Assembly: GCF_001296045.1 (NCBI RefSeq) | Contig: NZ_LJHS01000019.1 | Coordinates: 1-64,000 of the forward strand | DNA: 64,000 bases | Source: Rhizobium sp. AAP43 | GTDB taxonomy: Bacteria; Pseudomonadota; Alphaproteobacteria; Rhizobiales; Rhizobiaceae | Direction of reading: 5' to 3' | Part shown: piece by piece, positions 10,137-19,394 of the stretch | How positions within the stretch are numbered: the first letter of the stretch is position 1 | Layout: every line of letters begins with the position of its first letter | Made by a program: the position numbers and the translations under genes | The notes under the pieces: model-generated | Told to the model about the DNA's origin: nothing | The model's database searches: none | What the model saw: the letters and a program-made list of their open reading frames with translations, nothing else

Positions 10137-12158
10137 TCAGACGAGGGACAGGCGGGTGCGACCTGTTGTCTTACTGCGGCGTTCGACGCGCGCCGGACCG
10201 GCATTGTCGGCCAGCCACTCGACCAGGGCAACCGCTGTCATGGCGCGGGCGAAAAGGAAGCCTTGTGCGGTGGTACAGCCGAGCCGCTTGAGTTCGGCGG
10301 CATCTTCCTCGGTCTCGACGCCCTCGACGACGATGTCGAGCGAAAGCGAGCGGCCGAGGCCAACAAGGGCGGTGATCAGCTTCTGGTTCGTTTCGCTCAG
10401 TGAGACGTCCTGGACGAACTGTCGGTCGATCTTCAGCCGATCAAGTTTGAGGCCGATCAGATAGGCGAGGGAGGAATGGCCCATGCCGAAATCGTCAACG
10501 GCAAGACGGTAGCCGGCCTGTCCGAGCGCCGTCAGCTGCGTGTCGGCATGAGCCGGATCGAGGATCGCTTCCTCTGTGATCTCGATCTCAAGCCGATGCG
10601 GTTCGACGCCATGCGCATGCGTCACGCGCTCCAGCATGGCATCGACGGGGTAGAGGGCGAATTCGCGCGGTGACAGATTGACGGCAACCGTGATGTCGGA
10701 ATGGCCGAGCGCATCGAGCTTGCGCACCAGCAGGCAAGCATCGGCGACGATGCGGGCCGTCAGCGCCTCCGATTGGTCCGTCGCGCGCGCGGCATTGACG
10801 ATTTCCGGCGGGGGGATGAAGCCGAGCGTTGGATGATGCCAGCGGACCAGCGCTTCGACGCCGGTGACGCGGCGAGAGCCGAGATCGACCTGTGGCTGAA
10901 ACCAGGCGCAGAGCATGTCGCCCTCGATCGCCTTCAACAGGTCCTGTTCGATCATCCGGCCCCGTTCGGCGTTGCGGCGCAATTCAGGATCGAATTCGCG
11001 CAGACCCCGGCGCTCCTGACGCTTGGCGTCATAGAGCGCCATGTCGGCGCAGGCGAGCAGATCCTCCGCATTTTCGGCATGGCAGGGATAGACCGCAAGT
11101 CCGCCGTTGAGGGCGATCGTCGACTGGCGCTGGCGCCAGGTCAGTGGCGAGCGGAAGGCCTCGAGCACGGCATCCGCATGGGCATGCCCGCGAGAACCCG
11201 CATTCTTGCCGGTGACGATGATGGCGAATTCATCGCCACCGAGCCGGGCGATCAGGCTGCCATCGTCCACCACCGAAGACAACCGGCGGCCGATCTCACG
11301 CAGGAGCGCATCGCCGTTGCTATGGCCCAGCGTATCGTTGATCGCCTGAAAGCGGACGACATCGAAAATGACCAGAACGACCTGCTCTCCGAGAACTGCG
11401 GCCCGGGCGATGTCGCCGGCAAGGCGGCCATGAAAGTGGACGCGGCTTGCCAGATCGGTCAGCGGATCGCGATTGGCCAGGGCCTCGAGCCGTCTGTTCT
11501 GGCGCAGGATGTCGCTGTTGGCGCGCGTCAGACTATCGGCCAGTGCTGTCGCATCCCGCCGTGCCAGCTGGCTGCTGATGAACAGGCGCTCGGCCCAGAG
11601 ACTGCGATGGATGAAGACCCCGATGATGAAACCAAGCAGGGTGCCGACCAATGCGGCATCCAGTCCGCCCTGAAAGAGCAGGCTGACCATCAGCGATATG
11701 AAGATGGGCAGGGAATAGGACATGGCCATCGGCGTGTAGCCGATCTGGCGAATGACGGAGCCTGCTGCCATGCCCCCCATGATGATCAACAGCGAGGCAT
11801 GCGCGCCGATGGCATCAAAGTGCGGGATCACAACGGGCAGGGCCGCCCAGACCATGCCCAGGCCGAACCCGCCGATCCACAGGACACGAAGACTAAGAAG
11901 AGGTGCCGATTGCAGAAGGCCGCGATGCTTGAGCAGCCAGAGAGACAAGGCACGAACGCCGATGACGATGAGGGCTGCCGCATACCAGAGAGCAACAGCA
12001 GGATCGGCCTCGCCCTGGCCGCGGAGAATGAGGACGGCTGCCGTCAGGCTGACGAGATTGAGAAGAAGCGCCGTGCGAAATCCGCCGACGATGTCTGCGA
12101 CCTGCGCTTGCATCACAATAGGCAGAAATCGTCCGTCCCGGCCTTCCTGAATACTCAT
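10137..12158 (-). CDS. Membrane GGDEF-EAL protein (cyclic di-GMP turnover)
   Basis: 673 residues. Five or six hydrophobic segments lie between about residues 25 and 185, followed by a GGDEF domain (about 225-390) with an intact RLGGDEF signature, then an EAL domain (about 405-650) with EALVRW and DDFGMGHSSL. Both catalytic signatures are intact, so it could make or degrade c-di-GMP; composite proteins are often biased to one activity. Inner-membrane location is expected, and the membrane part may be the sensor. It stands alone, with about 180 bases to the autotransporter. Confidence 0.92.
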   Translation of the reverse strand: MSIQEGRDGRFLPIVMQAQVADIVGGFRTALLLNLVSLTAAVLILRGQGEADPAVALWYAAALIVIGVRALSLWLLKHRGLLQSAPLLSLRVLWIGGFGLGMVWAALPVVIPHFDAIGAHASLLIIMGGMAAGSVIRQIGYTPMAMSYSLPIFISLMVSLLFQGGLDAALVGTLLGFIIGVFIHRSLWAERLFISSQLARRDATALADSLTRANSDILRQNRRLEALANRDPLTDLASRVHFHGRLAGDIARAAVLGEQVVLVIFDVVRFQAINDTLGHSNGDALLREIGRRLSSVVDDGSLIARLGGDEFAIIVTGKNAGSRGHAHADAVLEAFRSPLTWRQRQSTIALNGGLAVYPCHAENAEDLLACADMALYDAKRQERRGLREFDPELRRNAERGRMIEQDLLKAIEGDMLCAWFQPQVDLGSRRVTGVEALVRWHHPTLGFIPPPEIVNAARATDQSEALTARIVADACLLVRKLDALGHSDITVAVNLSPREFALYPVDAMLERVTHAHGVEPHRLEIEITEEAILDPAHADTQLTALGQAGYRLAVDDFGMGHSSLAYLIGLKLDRLKIDRQFVQDVSLSETNQKLITALVGLGRSLSLDIVVEGVETEEDAAELKRLGCTTAQGFLFARAMTAVALVEWLADNAGPARVERRSKTTGRTRLSLV

Positions 12159-12488
12159 AAATCAACGCCTGTACAATTTGAATACACCCCAATAGCAGCT
12201 AGGGGTTTAACGCGTCGTTACAGTCGATGTGTCGATTCTAACCCAAAAAATCACGTATTTTCCAGCGTTTCTGCATATGCAGTTAGTTGAAATATCGACA
12301 GGTCGATTGGGTCCTCGCCAGCATTGTTGCAAGCGAAGCGAGCATTTCGACTCCTGTTTATCGAAGTCTCGAGATACAACCTGCAGACTCCTTGCAGCAG
12401 TCGGAAAAGCGGCCAGTATCAGGACTTCGATTCGCGAGGCTCCTTGCCGATCACGCCCAATCTCCCTCATTCCTCCGGTGCTCCGCTC

Positions 12489-12839
12489 ATGCCAACTTTT
12501 TCGCCTGCCGCCCTCTGGCCCATCCTGCTTCTGTCCCTGTCGAACATCTTCATGACCTTCGCCTGGTATGGGCATCTCAAATACAAGACGTCCGCGCTCT
12601 GGATCGCCATCGTCGCGAGCTGGGGCATCGCCTTCTTCGAATATTGCCTGGCGGTCCCCGCCAACCGGATCGGGGCCGAGGTCTATTCGGCCGCCCAGCT
12701 GAAGACGATTCAGGAAGTCATCACGCTGATCGTATTCTCGGTTTTCTCGGTCTTTTTTCTCAAGGAAAGCCTGACGATCAACCATGCCATCGGTTTCGCG
12801 CTGATCGCGACAGGCGCGGCTTTCGTCTTCCGCGCCTGA
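12489..12839 (+). CDS. DUF486-family small membrane protein
   Basis: 116 residues starting at ATG 12489 (MPTFSPAALWPILLLSLSN). Four hydrophobic segments and the motif MTFAWYGHLK match DUF486, a DMT-like small membrane family. The conserved EYCLAVPANRIG and QEVITLIVFSVFS stretches are present. Transport substrate is unknown. It ends at a strong inverted repeat shared with the convergent membrane-protein gene. Confidence 0.85.
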   Translation: MPTFSPAALWPILLLSLSNIFMTFAWYGHLKYKTSALWIAIVASWGIAFFEYCLAVPANRIGAEVYSAAQLKTIQEVITLIVFSVFSVFFLKESLTINHAIGFALIATGAAFVFRA

Positions 12840-12847
12840 GGACGTTC

Positions 12848-12877
12848 GCCCACGCCGACCTTGGCGGCGGCGTGGGC
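12848..12877. terminator. Bidirectional stem-loop between convergent genes
   Basis: Perfect 10-bp stem GCCCACGCCG/CGGCGTGGGC with a 10-base loop, placed 8 bases after the DUF486 gene and about 40 bases from the end of the convergent gene. No long T-run follows on either strand. Confidence 0.5.
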
Positions 12878-12918
12878 ACGCTCTTCATTCACCGGCAAGA
12901 GTACCGGCTCCACTGGTC

Positions 12919-13356
12919 CTATGCGCCTGCCGGTCTCGCTACGCGCCCAAGCGACCAGGCGGGATAGACGATCATCAGCATCAGCCCTGTGTTCAGCACC
13001 ATGTTGATGTGGCCACCGGCGAGGAAGGACCCGGTCGTGTCGACCAGATACCAGGCAAGCGTCCCCTCGATGAACAGCAGGCGCGCAAGGCTCGGATCAG
13101 CCGGCAGAAGACGGGTGGCAATCAGCCACATCATCACGCCCCAGCCGACCATGACGCCGCCGCTGATCGCCAGGAACAACCGTGTCTCCTCGGCCGCGAT
13201 CTGCTGAGCGCCATCGAAGGGAAGGAAGACGAGATCGGTCAGCCAGACTGTCGGTAGCGACAGGGCGGGATGGGAGGCGAGGGCGACAAGTGCGCCAAGC
13301 AGGATGACGGCGACGCTGGCAAATTTCAGCCAGATACTGGCAGTGTCGATGGACAT
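12919..13356 (-). CDS. Hypothetical four-helix membrane protein
   Basis: 145 residues with four predicted membrane segments (near 10-28, 64-84, 96-112 and 118-135). AAGGAGAAC lies just before the ATG. It is divergent from the XRE regulator with 122 bases between them, so the regulator may control it. I do not recognise the family with certainty; function unknown. Confidence 0.75.
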   Translation of the reverse strand: MSIDTASIWLKFASVAVILLGALVALASHPALSLPTVWLTDLVFLPFDGAQQIAAEETRLFLAISGGVMVGWGVMMWLIATRLLPADPSLARLLFIEGTLAWYLVDTTGSFLAGGHINMVLNTGLMLMIVYPAWSLGRVARPAGA

Positions 13357-13478
13357 GACGGGTTCTCCTTTGCAATGTCACGGCCATGACGATCAGGCTT
13401 GGAAGCCCGACCTTCAATTACCAGGGAGGTAAGTGACGAAAGGATGGGGCAGCCTTAGGGTGGGTTATGGAGGGGCTG

Positions 13479-14264
13479 ATGCAGATCGAATTCGGCAGAC
13501 ATCTGAAGGATTGGCGCGGCAGGCGGCGCATGAGCCAGCTGCAGCTTGCACTGGTGGCAGAGGTCTCGGCACGGCATGTTGCATTTCTCGAGACGGGGCG
13601 GGCAAAGCCGAGCCAGGCCATGGTGCTGCGCCTGGGCGAAGCGCTGGAAATGCCACTGGCGGCCCGCAACTTGATGCTCGATGCGGCCGGATTTCGGGCC
13701 ACCTATGCGGCGCGGCCGCTGGAGAGCGAGGCCATGGCCGCGGTAAAAGCCGCAATCCGCCATATCGTCGACAATCACGCGCCCTATCCAGCCGTGGTGC
13801 TCGATCGCCATTGGACGGTCCTGGACGGCAATCGACCGGCAGGTGCCATGCTTGCCGCACTGGGACTTCAAAAGGGCGACAGCCTGCTTTCCCTGGTGAC
13901 GGAGCCGGGGCGCGGTGCAGCGCTAGTCGAAAACTGGCCGGAACTGGCAAGCCATTTCATAAGCCGGCTCAGGATCGAAAGCGCCCATGTCGGCGGCGAT
14001 TCCGTGCTTGACCGGGCGGCCTCGATTCTGGCGGCGGACCCGGCCTTGACCGGCGCGGTGCAGCATGGAGACATGCCGCCGGTCCTGCCGTTGAGGCTGA
14101 AGGTCGGGGGCGACGTGTTTCCGATGTTCTCGACGATTACCCAATTCGGGACCGCGACGGATATCGCGCTCAGCGATATCAAGATTGAAATGTTCTTTCC
14201 TGCCGACGCAAAGACGAAGACCCTGTTCGACGAACTGGCGGCGACGGGCGACGCCGATGGATGA
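13479..14264 (+). CDS. XRE-family regulator with MmyB-like domain
   Basis: 261 residues. The N-terminal helix-turn-helix (HLKDWRGRRRMSQLQLALV then AEVSARHVAFLETGRAKPS) is Cro/CI type. The C-terminal 180 residues match the MmyB-like transcription-factor ligand-binding domain (YPAVVLDRHWTVLDGN). Family members bind small lipophilic ligands and control short adjacent genes. Start: ATG 13479 with GGAGGGG upstream is chosen over ATG 13467, which would lie ahead of that site. It is divergent from the 145-residue membrane protein, its likeliest target. Confidence 0.88.
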   Translation: MQIEFGRHLKDWRGRRRMSQLQLALVAEVSARHVAFLETGRAKPSQAMVLRLGEALEMPLAARNLMLDAAGFRATYAARPLESEAMAAVKAAIRHIVDNHAPYPAVVLDRHWTVLDGNRPAGAMLAALGLQKGDSLLSLVTEPGRGAALVENWPELASHFISRLRIESAHVGGDSVLDRAASILAADPALTGAVQHGDMPPVLPLRLKVGGDVFPMFSTITQFGTATDIALSDIKIEMFFPADAKTKTLFDELAATGDADG

Positions 14265-14318
14265 ACCCGGCCGGCGGTAAGCCTCAAGTGTTACCCGCAG
14301 GCGCGGTCGCCGATCCCG

Positions 14319-14711
14319 TCAGTTTGGCGGAACCGGCGTCGGTGCGCCTGAGGCGTCCAGCGCCACCATGACGAAACTGGCATGGGTCACCTTTTCCATC
14401 ACATGGGTCAGATAGCGCTGAGCCCAGACCTCGACCGCAAGCGTGATCGATGTGTTCCCGACCCTGACGACATCCGTATAGACACAGAGCGTATCGCCGA
14501 TCTTCACCGGAAGGGCGAACGCCATTTCGTTGACGGCAGCTGTCACGACGCGACCGCGCGCCCGTTCCGCCGCCCGGATGCCACAGGCCAGATCCATCTG
14601 CGCCATGACCCAACCGCCGAAAATGTCCCCGGCGGCATTGGCATCAGCCGGCATGGCGAGCGTGCGGAGGGTCAGTTCGCCGGTCGGCGCGACATGGATT
14701 TCGGCGGTCAT
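14319..14711 (-). CDS. Acyl-CoA thioesterase, hotdog fold (YciA-like)
   Basis: 130 residues. PADANAAGDIFGGWVMAQMD contains the catalytic Asn/Asp region of YciA/BACH-type acyl-CoA thioesterases, which hydrolyse acyl-CoA to the acid and CoA in the cytoplasm. ALPVKIGDTLCVYTDV and VGNTSITLAVEVWA are the other conserved strands. It is a single-domain hotdog, active as a hexamer in characterised relatives. It is monocistronic and convergent with the XRE regulator. Confidence 0.9.
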   Translation of the reverse strand: MTAEIHVAPTGELTLRTLAMPADANAAGDIFGGWVMAQMDLACGIRAAERARGRVVTAAVNEMAFALPVKIGDTLCVYTDVVRVGNTSITLAVEVWAQRYLTHVMEKVTHASFVMVALDASGAPTPVPPN

Positions 14712-14881
14712 GGCTTGCTTTCATAGTCAACGGAGAAGACCGAGATGATCACGCTGCGCGAAATTAGGCAATCAGTTCAATAGTGTCATCCGCAACGATC
14801 ACCTGAAATTTAGCAGTTATTTATTCATGCAAATTAGAATGGGTTAACATCAAATTTTCCCAAAATCTAATGGGGGTACAA

Positions 14882-16690
14882 ATGAAATCCATGTCCTTGT
14901 CCGTGCGGCTCTATGCGCTGGTTGCGCTGTCGCTGGCCGTACTGATTGGAACGCTGACCTACAGCCTGTTCTCATCCTATGATGCGTTGACACAGGAAAG
15001 ACGTCTGGGGCTTGCGCAGATCAACGACAATGCCATGGCCATCTTCAACAAGTACCACAAGATGGAGCTCGAAGGCACGCTGACGCGCGAGGAGGCTCAA
15101 GCGCGGGCCAAGGATGTTGTTTCGGCCATGCGCTATGCGCCCGATGGCTACCTGTGGATCAATGACATGCAGCCGGCGATGGTGATGCATCCGATCAAGC
15201 CAGAACTCAACGGCAAGGATCTGAGCCAGAACAAGGATCCGAACGGCAAGCATCTCTTTGTCGAGTTCGTCAATGTCGTGAAGGCGCAGAAGGAAGGCTT
15301 TGTCGACTACTACTGGCCCAAGCCAGGATTCGATGCTCCGGTCGAAAAGTTCAGCCATGTCATCGGCTTCGAGCCCTGGGGCTGGGTGGTGGGCACCGGC
15401 GTCTATTCCGATGACCTTGCAGCACTTTTCCGCCAGACGGCGCTCAAATACGGTCTTTTGATTGCGGTTGCGATCGTCGCCATGCTGACCTGTGCCTATC
15501 TCGTCGTGCGCAGTGTCGTCCAGCCAATCAACCGGCTGAAATCGGCCATGAGCGATATTGCGGCCGAGCGCGTCGACACTGAAATCACCGATATCCGCCG
15601 CAAGGATGAGATTGGCGGCATGGCACAGACACTGGAGGTCCTGCGCGGCAGCGTTCGCGAACGCATCGACATGCGCCGCCGCGAGGCCGACCAGCAACAC
15701 AGCCTTGATGGAGAGCGGGCCGAAAACGAGTACCGCCTGCGCAGCGCCTCAGACCGCCAGGCGCACGCAATCGGCACCATCGGCCAAGCCCTGGAGCGTT
15801 TGGCCGATGGTGACCTGACGGTGCAGATCGACGCGCTCGGCGCCGATTACGAAAAGCTCCGCCACGACTTCAACCGCGCCGTCGAATCGCTTTCGGGTGT
15901 CGTGTCGGCCATCAATCACTCCAGCGATGTCGTCACATCGAGTGCCGCCGATATCAGCGATGCGACCAACAACCTGTCGCGCCGAACCGAACAACAGGCG
16001 GCAGCCCTGGAAGAGACCGCAGCGGCCCTGGACGAGATCACGGCGACCGTGCGCACGGCAGCCGAACGGGCCGTCGAAGCCCGCGAACTGGTCTCCGAGA
16101 CGAAACGCAGCGCCAACAAGTCCGGCGAGATCGTTCGCAATGCCGTGAATGCCATGGGCCGGATTGAGGGTTCGTCACAGAAGATCAGCCAGATCATCTC
16201 GGTCATCGACGAAATCGCCTTCCAGACCAATCTGCTCGCGCTCAATGCCGGTGTTGAAGCAGCAAGGGCTGGAGAAGCCGGTCGCGGCTTTGCCGTCGTC
16301 GCCCAGGAAGTGCGTGAACTGGCCCAGCGCTCGGCCAATGCCGCGAAGGAAATCAAGGAACTGATCAGTGCCTCCGCTACAGAGGTCGGCACTGGCGTCA
16401 GTCTGGTGCGCTCCACCGGCGATGCGTTGCTGGAGATCGAGGCGCTGGTCAACCGCGTCAACGACAGTGTCGAGACCATTGCGACCGCCGCACGCGAACA
16501 GGCGACAGGCCTTGCCGAGATCAACACCTCCGTCAACCAGATGGACCAGATGACCCAGCAAAATGCGGCGATGGTCGAGGAGACCTCTGCAGCCGGGCAG
16601 TCGCTGGCGCAGGAAAGCCACAAGCTGCGCCAGTTGCTGGCACGCCTGAAAGTGCATCATGCCGCCATGGCCGGCCGCCGCGCGGCCTGA
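14882..16690 (+). CDS. Methyl-accepting chemotaxis protein, Cache sensor
   Basis: 602 residues. A membrane segment at about 10-30 is followed by a periplasmic single-Cache domain ([34 protein letters not shown]). Then come a second membrane segment (about 190-210), HAMP, and a long cytoplasmic signalling domain with the hairpin [20 protein letters not shown]. Such receptors bind small carboxylates or similar ligands and control CheA. Start: ATG 14882 preceded by GGGGG is preferred over ATG 14870, which would place that G-run inside the gene. There is no C-terminal CheR-binding pentapeptide. Confidence 0.95.
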   Translation: MKSMSLSVRLYALVALSLAVLIGTLTYSLFSSYDALTQERRLGLAQINDNAMAIFNKYHKMELEGTLTREEAQARAKDVVSAMRYAPDGYLWINDMQPAMVMHPIKPELNGKDLSQNKDPNGKHLFVEFVNVVKAQKEGFVDYYWPKPGFDAPVEKFSHVIGFEPWGWVVGTGVYSDDLAALFRQTALKYGLLIAVAIVAMLTCAYLVVRSVVQPINRLKSAMSDIAAERVDTEITDIRRKDEIGGMAQTLEVLRGSVRERIDMRRREADQQHSLDGERAENEYRLRSASDRQAHAIGTIGQALERLADGDLTVQIDALGADYEKLRHDFNRAVESLSGVVSAINHSSDVVTSSAADISDATNNLSRRTEQQAAALEETAAALDEITATVRTAAERAVEARELVSETKRSANKSGEIVRNAVNAMGRIEGSSQKISQIISVIDEIAFQTNLLALNAGVEAARAGEAGRGFAVVAQEVRELAQRSANAAKEIKELISASATEVGTGVSLVRSTGDALLEIEALVNRVNDSVETIATAAREQATGLAEINTSVNQMDQMTQQNAAMVEETSAAGQSLAQESHKLRQLLARLKVHHAAMAGRRAA

Positions 16691-16713
16691 TCGAGCAACC
16701 GAGGCAATGAGGC

Positions 16714-16746
16714 ATAAGGGCCGGTGCGACATGCGCCGGCCCTTAT
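16714..16746 (+). terminator. Terminator after chemoreceptor gene
   Basis: Perfect 11-bp stem ATAAGGGCCGG/CCGGCCCTTAT with an 11-base loop, 24 bases after the chemoreceptor stop. The stem ends in CCCTTAT rather than a long U-run. Confidence 0.65.
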
Positions 16747-17144
16747 ACCAAATCCCGAACACAGATACCGATGGGATGGTTTAGAACAGCCCCCTGCGAG
16801 GCGCGACGCGCTGTGGGCTCCTTGCGCATCGGCCAAACGGCACAAGCAAGGCGCGGGGCCTGTCAGCACCACCTTCGGCCGACTTCTCGGCCCCGCTGGC
16901 GTCGTCGAGATCCTGGACCGATGTGCACCGCTCTTCAAACCTCTTCTGGCCAACAGGACCGATGGAGCCGGTGCTCCGAGTTCCTATTTTCGAGGCTTGG
17001 AATTCACCTTTTGCTGAGGCTAATCTTTCTTAGTTCGCGTCAAGCCACCGCTTTGGTCGGCGGAATGGTTGCCGTTCATGGCGCGTTAAGCCGCCCGGGC
17101 TTAGCCTCCGGTTGAATGGCCCGTTTCGGGTCAACCGGGGAGAA
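16747..17144. other. Intergenic, no gene recognised
   Basis: About 400 bases between the chemoreceptor terminator and the lipoprotein gene. Short ORFs exist on both strands but none has a ribosome-binding site plus protein-like composition. The promoter for the lipoprotein is presumably in the last 100 bases; no consensus site is clear. Confidence 0.5.
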
Positions 17145-17879
17145 ATGAGTATGGTGTTTTCATCCCTTGCTGCGCGCTCGGCCCTGGTCGTGCTCGCCAT
17201 CGTTTCCCTGCAGGGCTGCAGTGGCAGCGACCGCGTACCGCTGCTCGACATCGGAGCCAGTCCCGCCCGAGGCGACGTGCTGATCGGACGGGTCGATCCG
17301 CGGCGCGATGGCCGCCAGTTGATCGGTCGTGTCGATGCGCCAACCGCCTATGCGCCAGCACGCGCCAACACGGCTGCGCAGTCCGGCATCGCGGAACTGT
17401 CCCCGACCTCCGCCCCAACAACGCAGTTCGAGCAGCCACTGGCGGCAGAGGCCACGGTCATTCCCGACGGTGGCGTCGATATGGATGCAGGGCTCGGTGT
17501 CGGGGCAGGGACCTATGCCTCGGCGGATCTTCCGAGCACCCAGCACACCTCCGCGGAACAAAGCCCGACAGGCGATGGGATCGAGCCGCAGATCGTCACG
17601 CCCGTGGGCGCCATGGCGATTGCCGAAGGCTCCACCAGCCAGCCGGTCGTTGATGGCATCGGCTTCGACGATCCCGAGCAGATTGCGACGGGACCAATCA
17701 CCGACGGCAATGCCGCGCCAGCACCGATGCAAGTTGCCTCCGATGGTGCCGGTGAGATCCTGCCGCTGTCGGTCGACAACGGCAACACCGGCATGACGGC
17801 AGACGAGTCCGTTGCCCCCGTCGAGCCGGAGGTGGATTGCTCGCTCTACCTCGACAAGCGCAATTGCCCGCGCGGTTGA
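17145..17879 (+). CDS. Putative lipoprotein
   Basis: 244 residues. Start ATG 17145 follows GGGGAG. A signal peptide with lipobox (IVSLQGC) is visible, so lipidation at the Cys is expected. The mature part is low complexity, rich in Ala, Pro, Thr and Asp, with no recognisable domain, and ends CSLYLDKRNCPRG, where two Cys could pair. Periplasmic or outer-membrane location is inferred. Function unknown. Confidence 0.75.
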   Translation: MSMVFSSLAARSALVVLAIVSLQGCSGSDRVPLLDIGASPARGDVLIGRVDPRRDGRQLIGRVDAPTAYAPARANTAAQSGIAELSPTSAPTTQFEQPLAAEATVIPDGGVDMDAGLGVGAGTYASADLPSTQHTSAEQSPTGDGIEPQIVTPVGAMAIAEGSTSQPVVDGIGFDDPEQIATGPITDGNAAPAPMQVASDGAGEILPLSVDNGNTGMTADESVAPVEPEVDCSLYLDKRNCPRG

Positions 17880-18005
17880 TGCGTTGGTGTACTGATCCGG
17901 GACCATTGGGGCTTGCCCTGTTCGGGACTGGGGCATAGATCGGGCGCCACGACTTGTCCATTCGTGGCGCGGCCTATGCGCTGCGACCTCCTCCGGAGCC
18001 ATGCC

Positions 18006-18830
18006 ATGCCGCCCTTAGCCGACCTCCTGATGTTTGCCGCCCTCCTGATTGTCGCCGGCGGCGTTGCAGGCCTGCTGGCCGGCGTTTTCGGCATTGGCGG
18101 CGGCGCAGTACTGGTGCCGGTCTTCTATCAGGTCTTCGGTTATGCCGGCATTCCCGACGAGATCATCATGCATCTCGCCGTCGGCACCTCGACCGCAATC
18201 ATCGTGCCGACCTCGATCCGCTCCTTCAAGGCGCATCAGGCGCGGGGTGCGGTCGATATGGATCTCCTCAAGGGCTGGCTGATCGCCGTACCGCTTGGCG
18301 CAGTGCTGGCGACGGTTGTGGCCGCCTATGTCTCGAGCGAAGGACTGCGGTTGATCTTTGCCGTGATGGCGCTTCTCCTGGCGGCCCGCATGCTTTTTCT
18401 CACCAACCGCTTCCACCTCGGCACCGACCTGCCGGGCCAGCCGGCCCGCTTCATCACCGGCTCCGTGATTGGCCTCTTTTCCGGTTTGATGGGTATTGGC
18501 GGCGGCGTGTTCAACAACACATTCATGACGCTTTACGGCCGACCGATCCATCAAGCGGTTGCCACCTCGTCCGGCGTTGGCGTGCTGATCTCGATCCCGG
18601 CGCTTGTCGGCTTCGTTATCGCCGGCTGGGGTGAAGGCGGCCTGCCGGCGTTTTCAACCGGCTATGTCAACTGGATCGCTTTTGCGCTGATCATCCCGAT
18701 TGCCATGGTGGTGACGCCCTATGGCGCCAAACTGGCCCATGCATTGAGCAAGAGACAACTGGAAACAGGTTTTGCCGTGTTCCTGCTGTTCGTTTCGGCA
18801 CGGTTTTTCTGGAGTTTGTTTGGCGGGTGA
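18006..18830 (+). CDS. TSUP-family permease (TauE/SafE)
   Basis: 274 residues with about eight membrane segments and the two half-repeats typical of the family: AGVFGIGGGAVLVPVF near the N-terminus and GLMGIGGGVFNNTF in the second half. TSUP proteins export or import small anions such as sulfite or organosulfur compounds across the inner membrane. Start: ATG 18006 with CGGAG upstream; the longer ORF from 17913 lacks a site and would add a non-hydrophobic leader. No sulfur genes adjoin it, so the substrate is open. Confidence 0.9.
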   Translation: MPPLADLLMFAALLIVAGGVAGLLAGVFGIGGGAVLVPVFYQVFGYAGIPDEIIMHLAVGTSTAIIVPTSIRSFKAHQARGAVDMDLLKGWLIAVPLGAVLATVVAAYVSSEGLRLIFAVMALLLAARMLFLTNRFHLGTDLPGQPARFITGSVIGLFSGLMGIGGGVFNNTFMTLYGRPIHQAVATSSGVGVLISIPALVGFVIAGWGEGGLPAFSTGYVNWIAFALIIPIAMVVTPYGAKLAHALSKRQLETGFAVFLLFVSARFFWSLFGG

Positions 18831-19167
18831 GAGCCAAAGTTCAAGCTGCAGGTCGAATCACAACGCCGGATATATCAGGTCCGTTGAAACGGACGCGACT
18901 AGCCCTTCAATTTGCCAGTCAGGCGCTTCTCGTACCGAGAGAAACACCATAATTTGCGAAGGCTCCGATGGGGCAAACGCCTTGAACAACTTAAGGCTAT
19001 GCCAAACTTCTGCAATCGGAAGCCCGAAGCTTTTTTGCATCGGAAATCGGGAGCAGGCCGGCACGGTGCGGCAATGTAAGCCTCTCAAGAAGTCCTTTCC
19101 GCCAGCCTTTGCAAGCCCTTGCCGACGACTCCAAGACGCGTGCTTATCGGGTACCGCTAACGGCTAG

Positions 19168-19277
19168 CCCTCATCCTGAGGCGGGAGCGTAAGCAACCCT
19201 CGAAGGACGAGGGCGGGTGGTCTGGTCTCGGGCCTTGGTCCTTCGAGGCCCGCTTGCGCGGGCACCTTAGGATGAGG
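19168..19277. repeat. Long imperfect inverted-repeat element
   Basis: About 110 bases bounded by CCTCATCCTGAGG and CCTTAGGATGAGG, which are inverted copies with one mismatch. Inside are further complementary blocks (CCTCGAAGGACGAGG; CCTTCGAGG; CCCGCTTGCGCGGG), so the whole unit could fold into a branched hairpin. It resembles the dispersed intergenic palindromic elements of Rhizobiales; only one copy is in this window. Confidence 0.65.
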
Positions 19278-19334
19278 AGTAACGTTGTCTTCATGCCACT
19301 TCTCTTTAGGGTAGGCGTTGGGCTCAGGAAAAGA

Positions 19335-19366
19335 CCCCTCCCAAACCCTCCCCACAAGGGGGAGGG
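19335..19366. repeat. Dispersed palindromic repeat, intergenic copy
   Basis: CCCCTCCCAAACCCTCCCC followed by ACAAGGGGGAGGG. It is the same unit as the two copies inside uvrB (1757-1790 and 2039-2070), here between genes and about 30 bases from the GlxA-family stop. Confidence 0.7.
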
Positions 19367-19394
19367 CTCAACCCCGCCCTTTGTGGCTCGCGGC

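Larger units (their letters stand above)
18831..19394. other. Intergenic region with two repeat elements
   Basis: No supported gene. Short ORFs at 18772-19167 and 18858-19088 lack ribosome-binding sites and family features. The right half holds two palindromic elements, listed separately at 19168-19277 and 19335-19366. Confidence 0.5.

Noticed and set aside
10701-12290. 529-codon open frame opposite the GGDEF-EAL gene
   Set aside because: Antisense shadow; intact GGDEF and EAL motifs lie on the minus strand.
18772-19167. 131-codon frame after the TSUP gene
   Set aside because: Starts inside the permease gene in another frame and has no family or site support.
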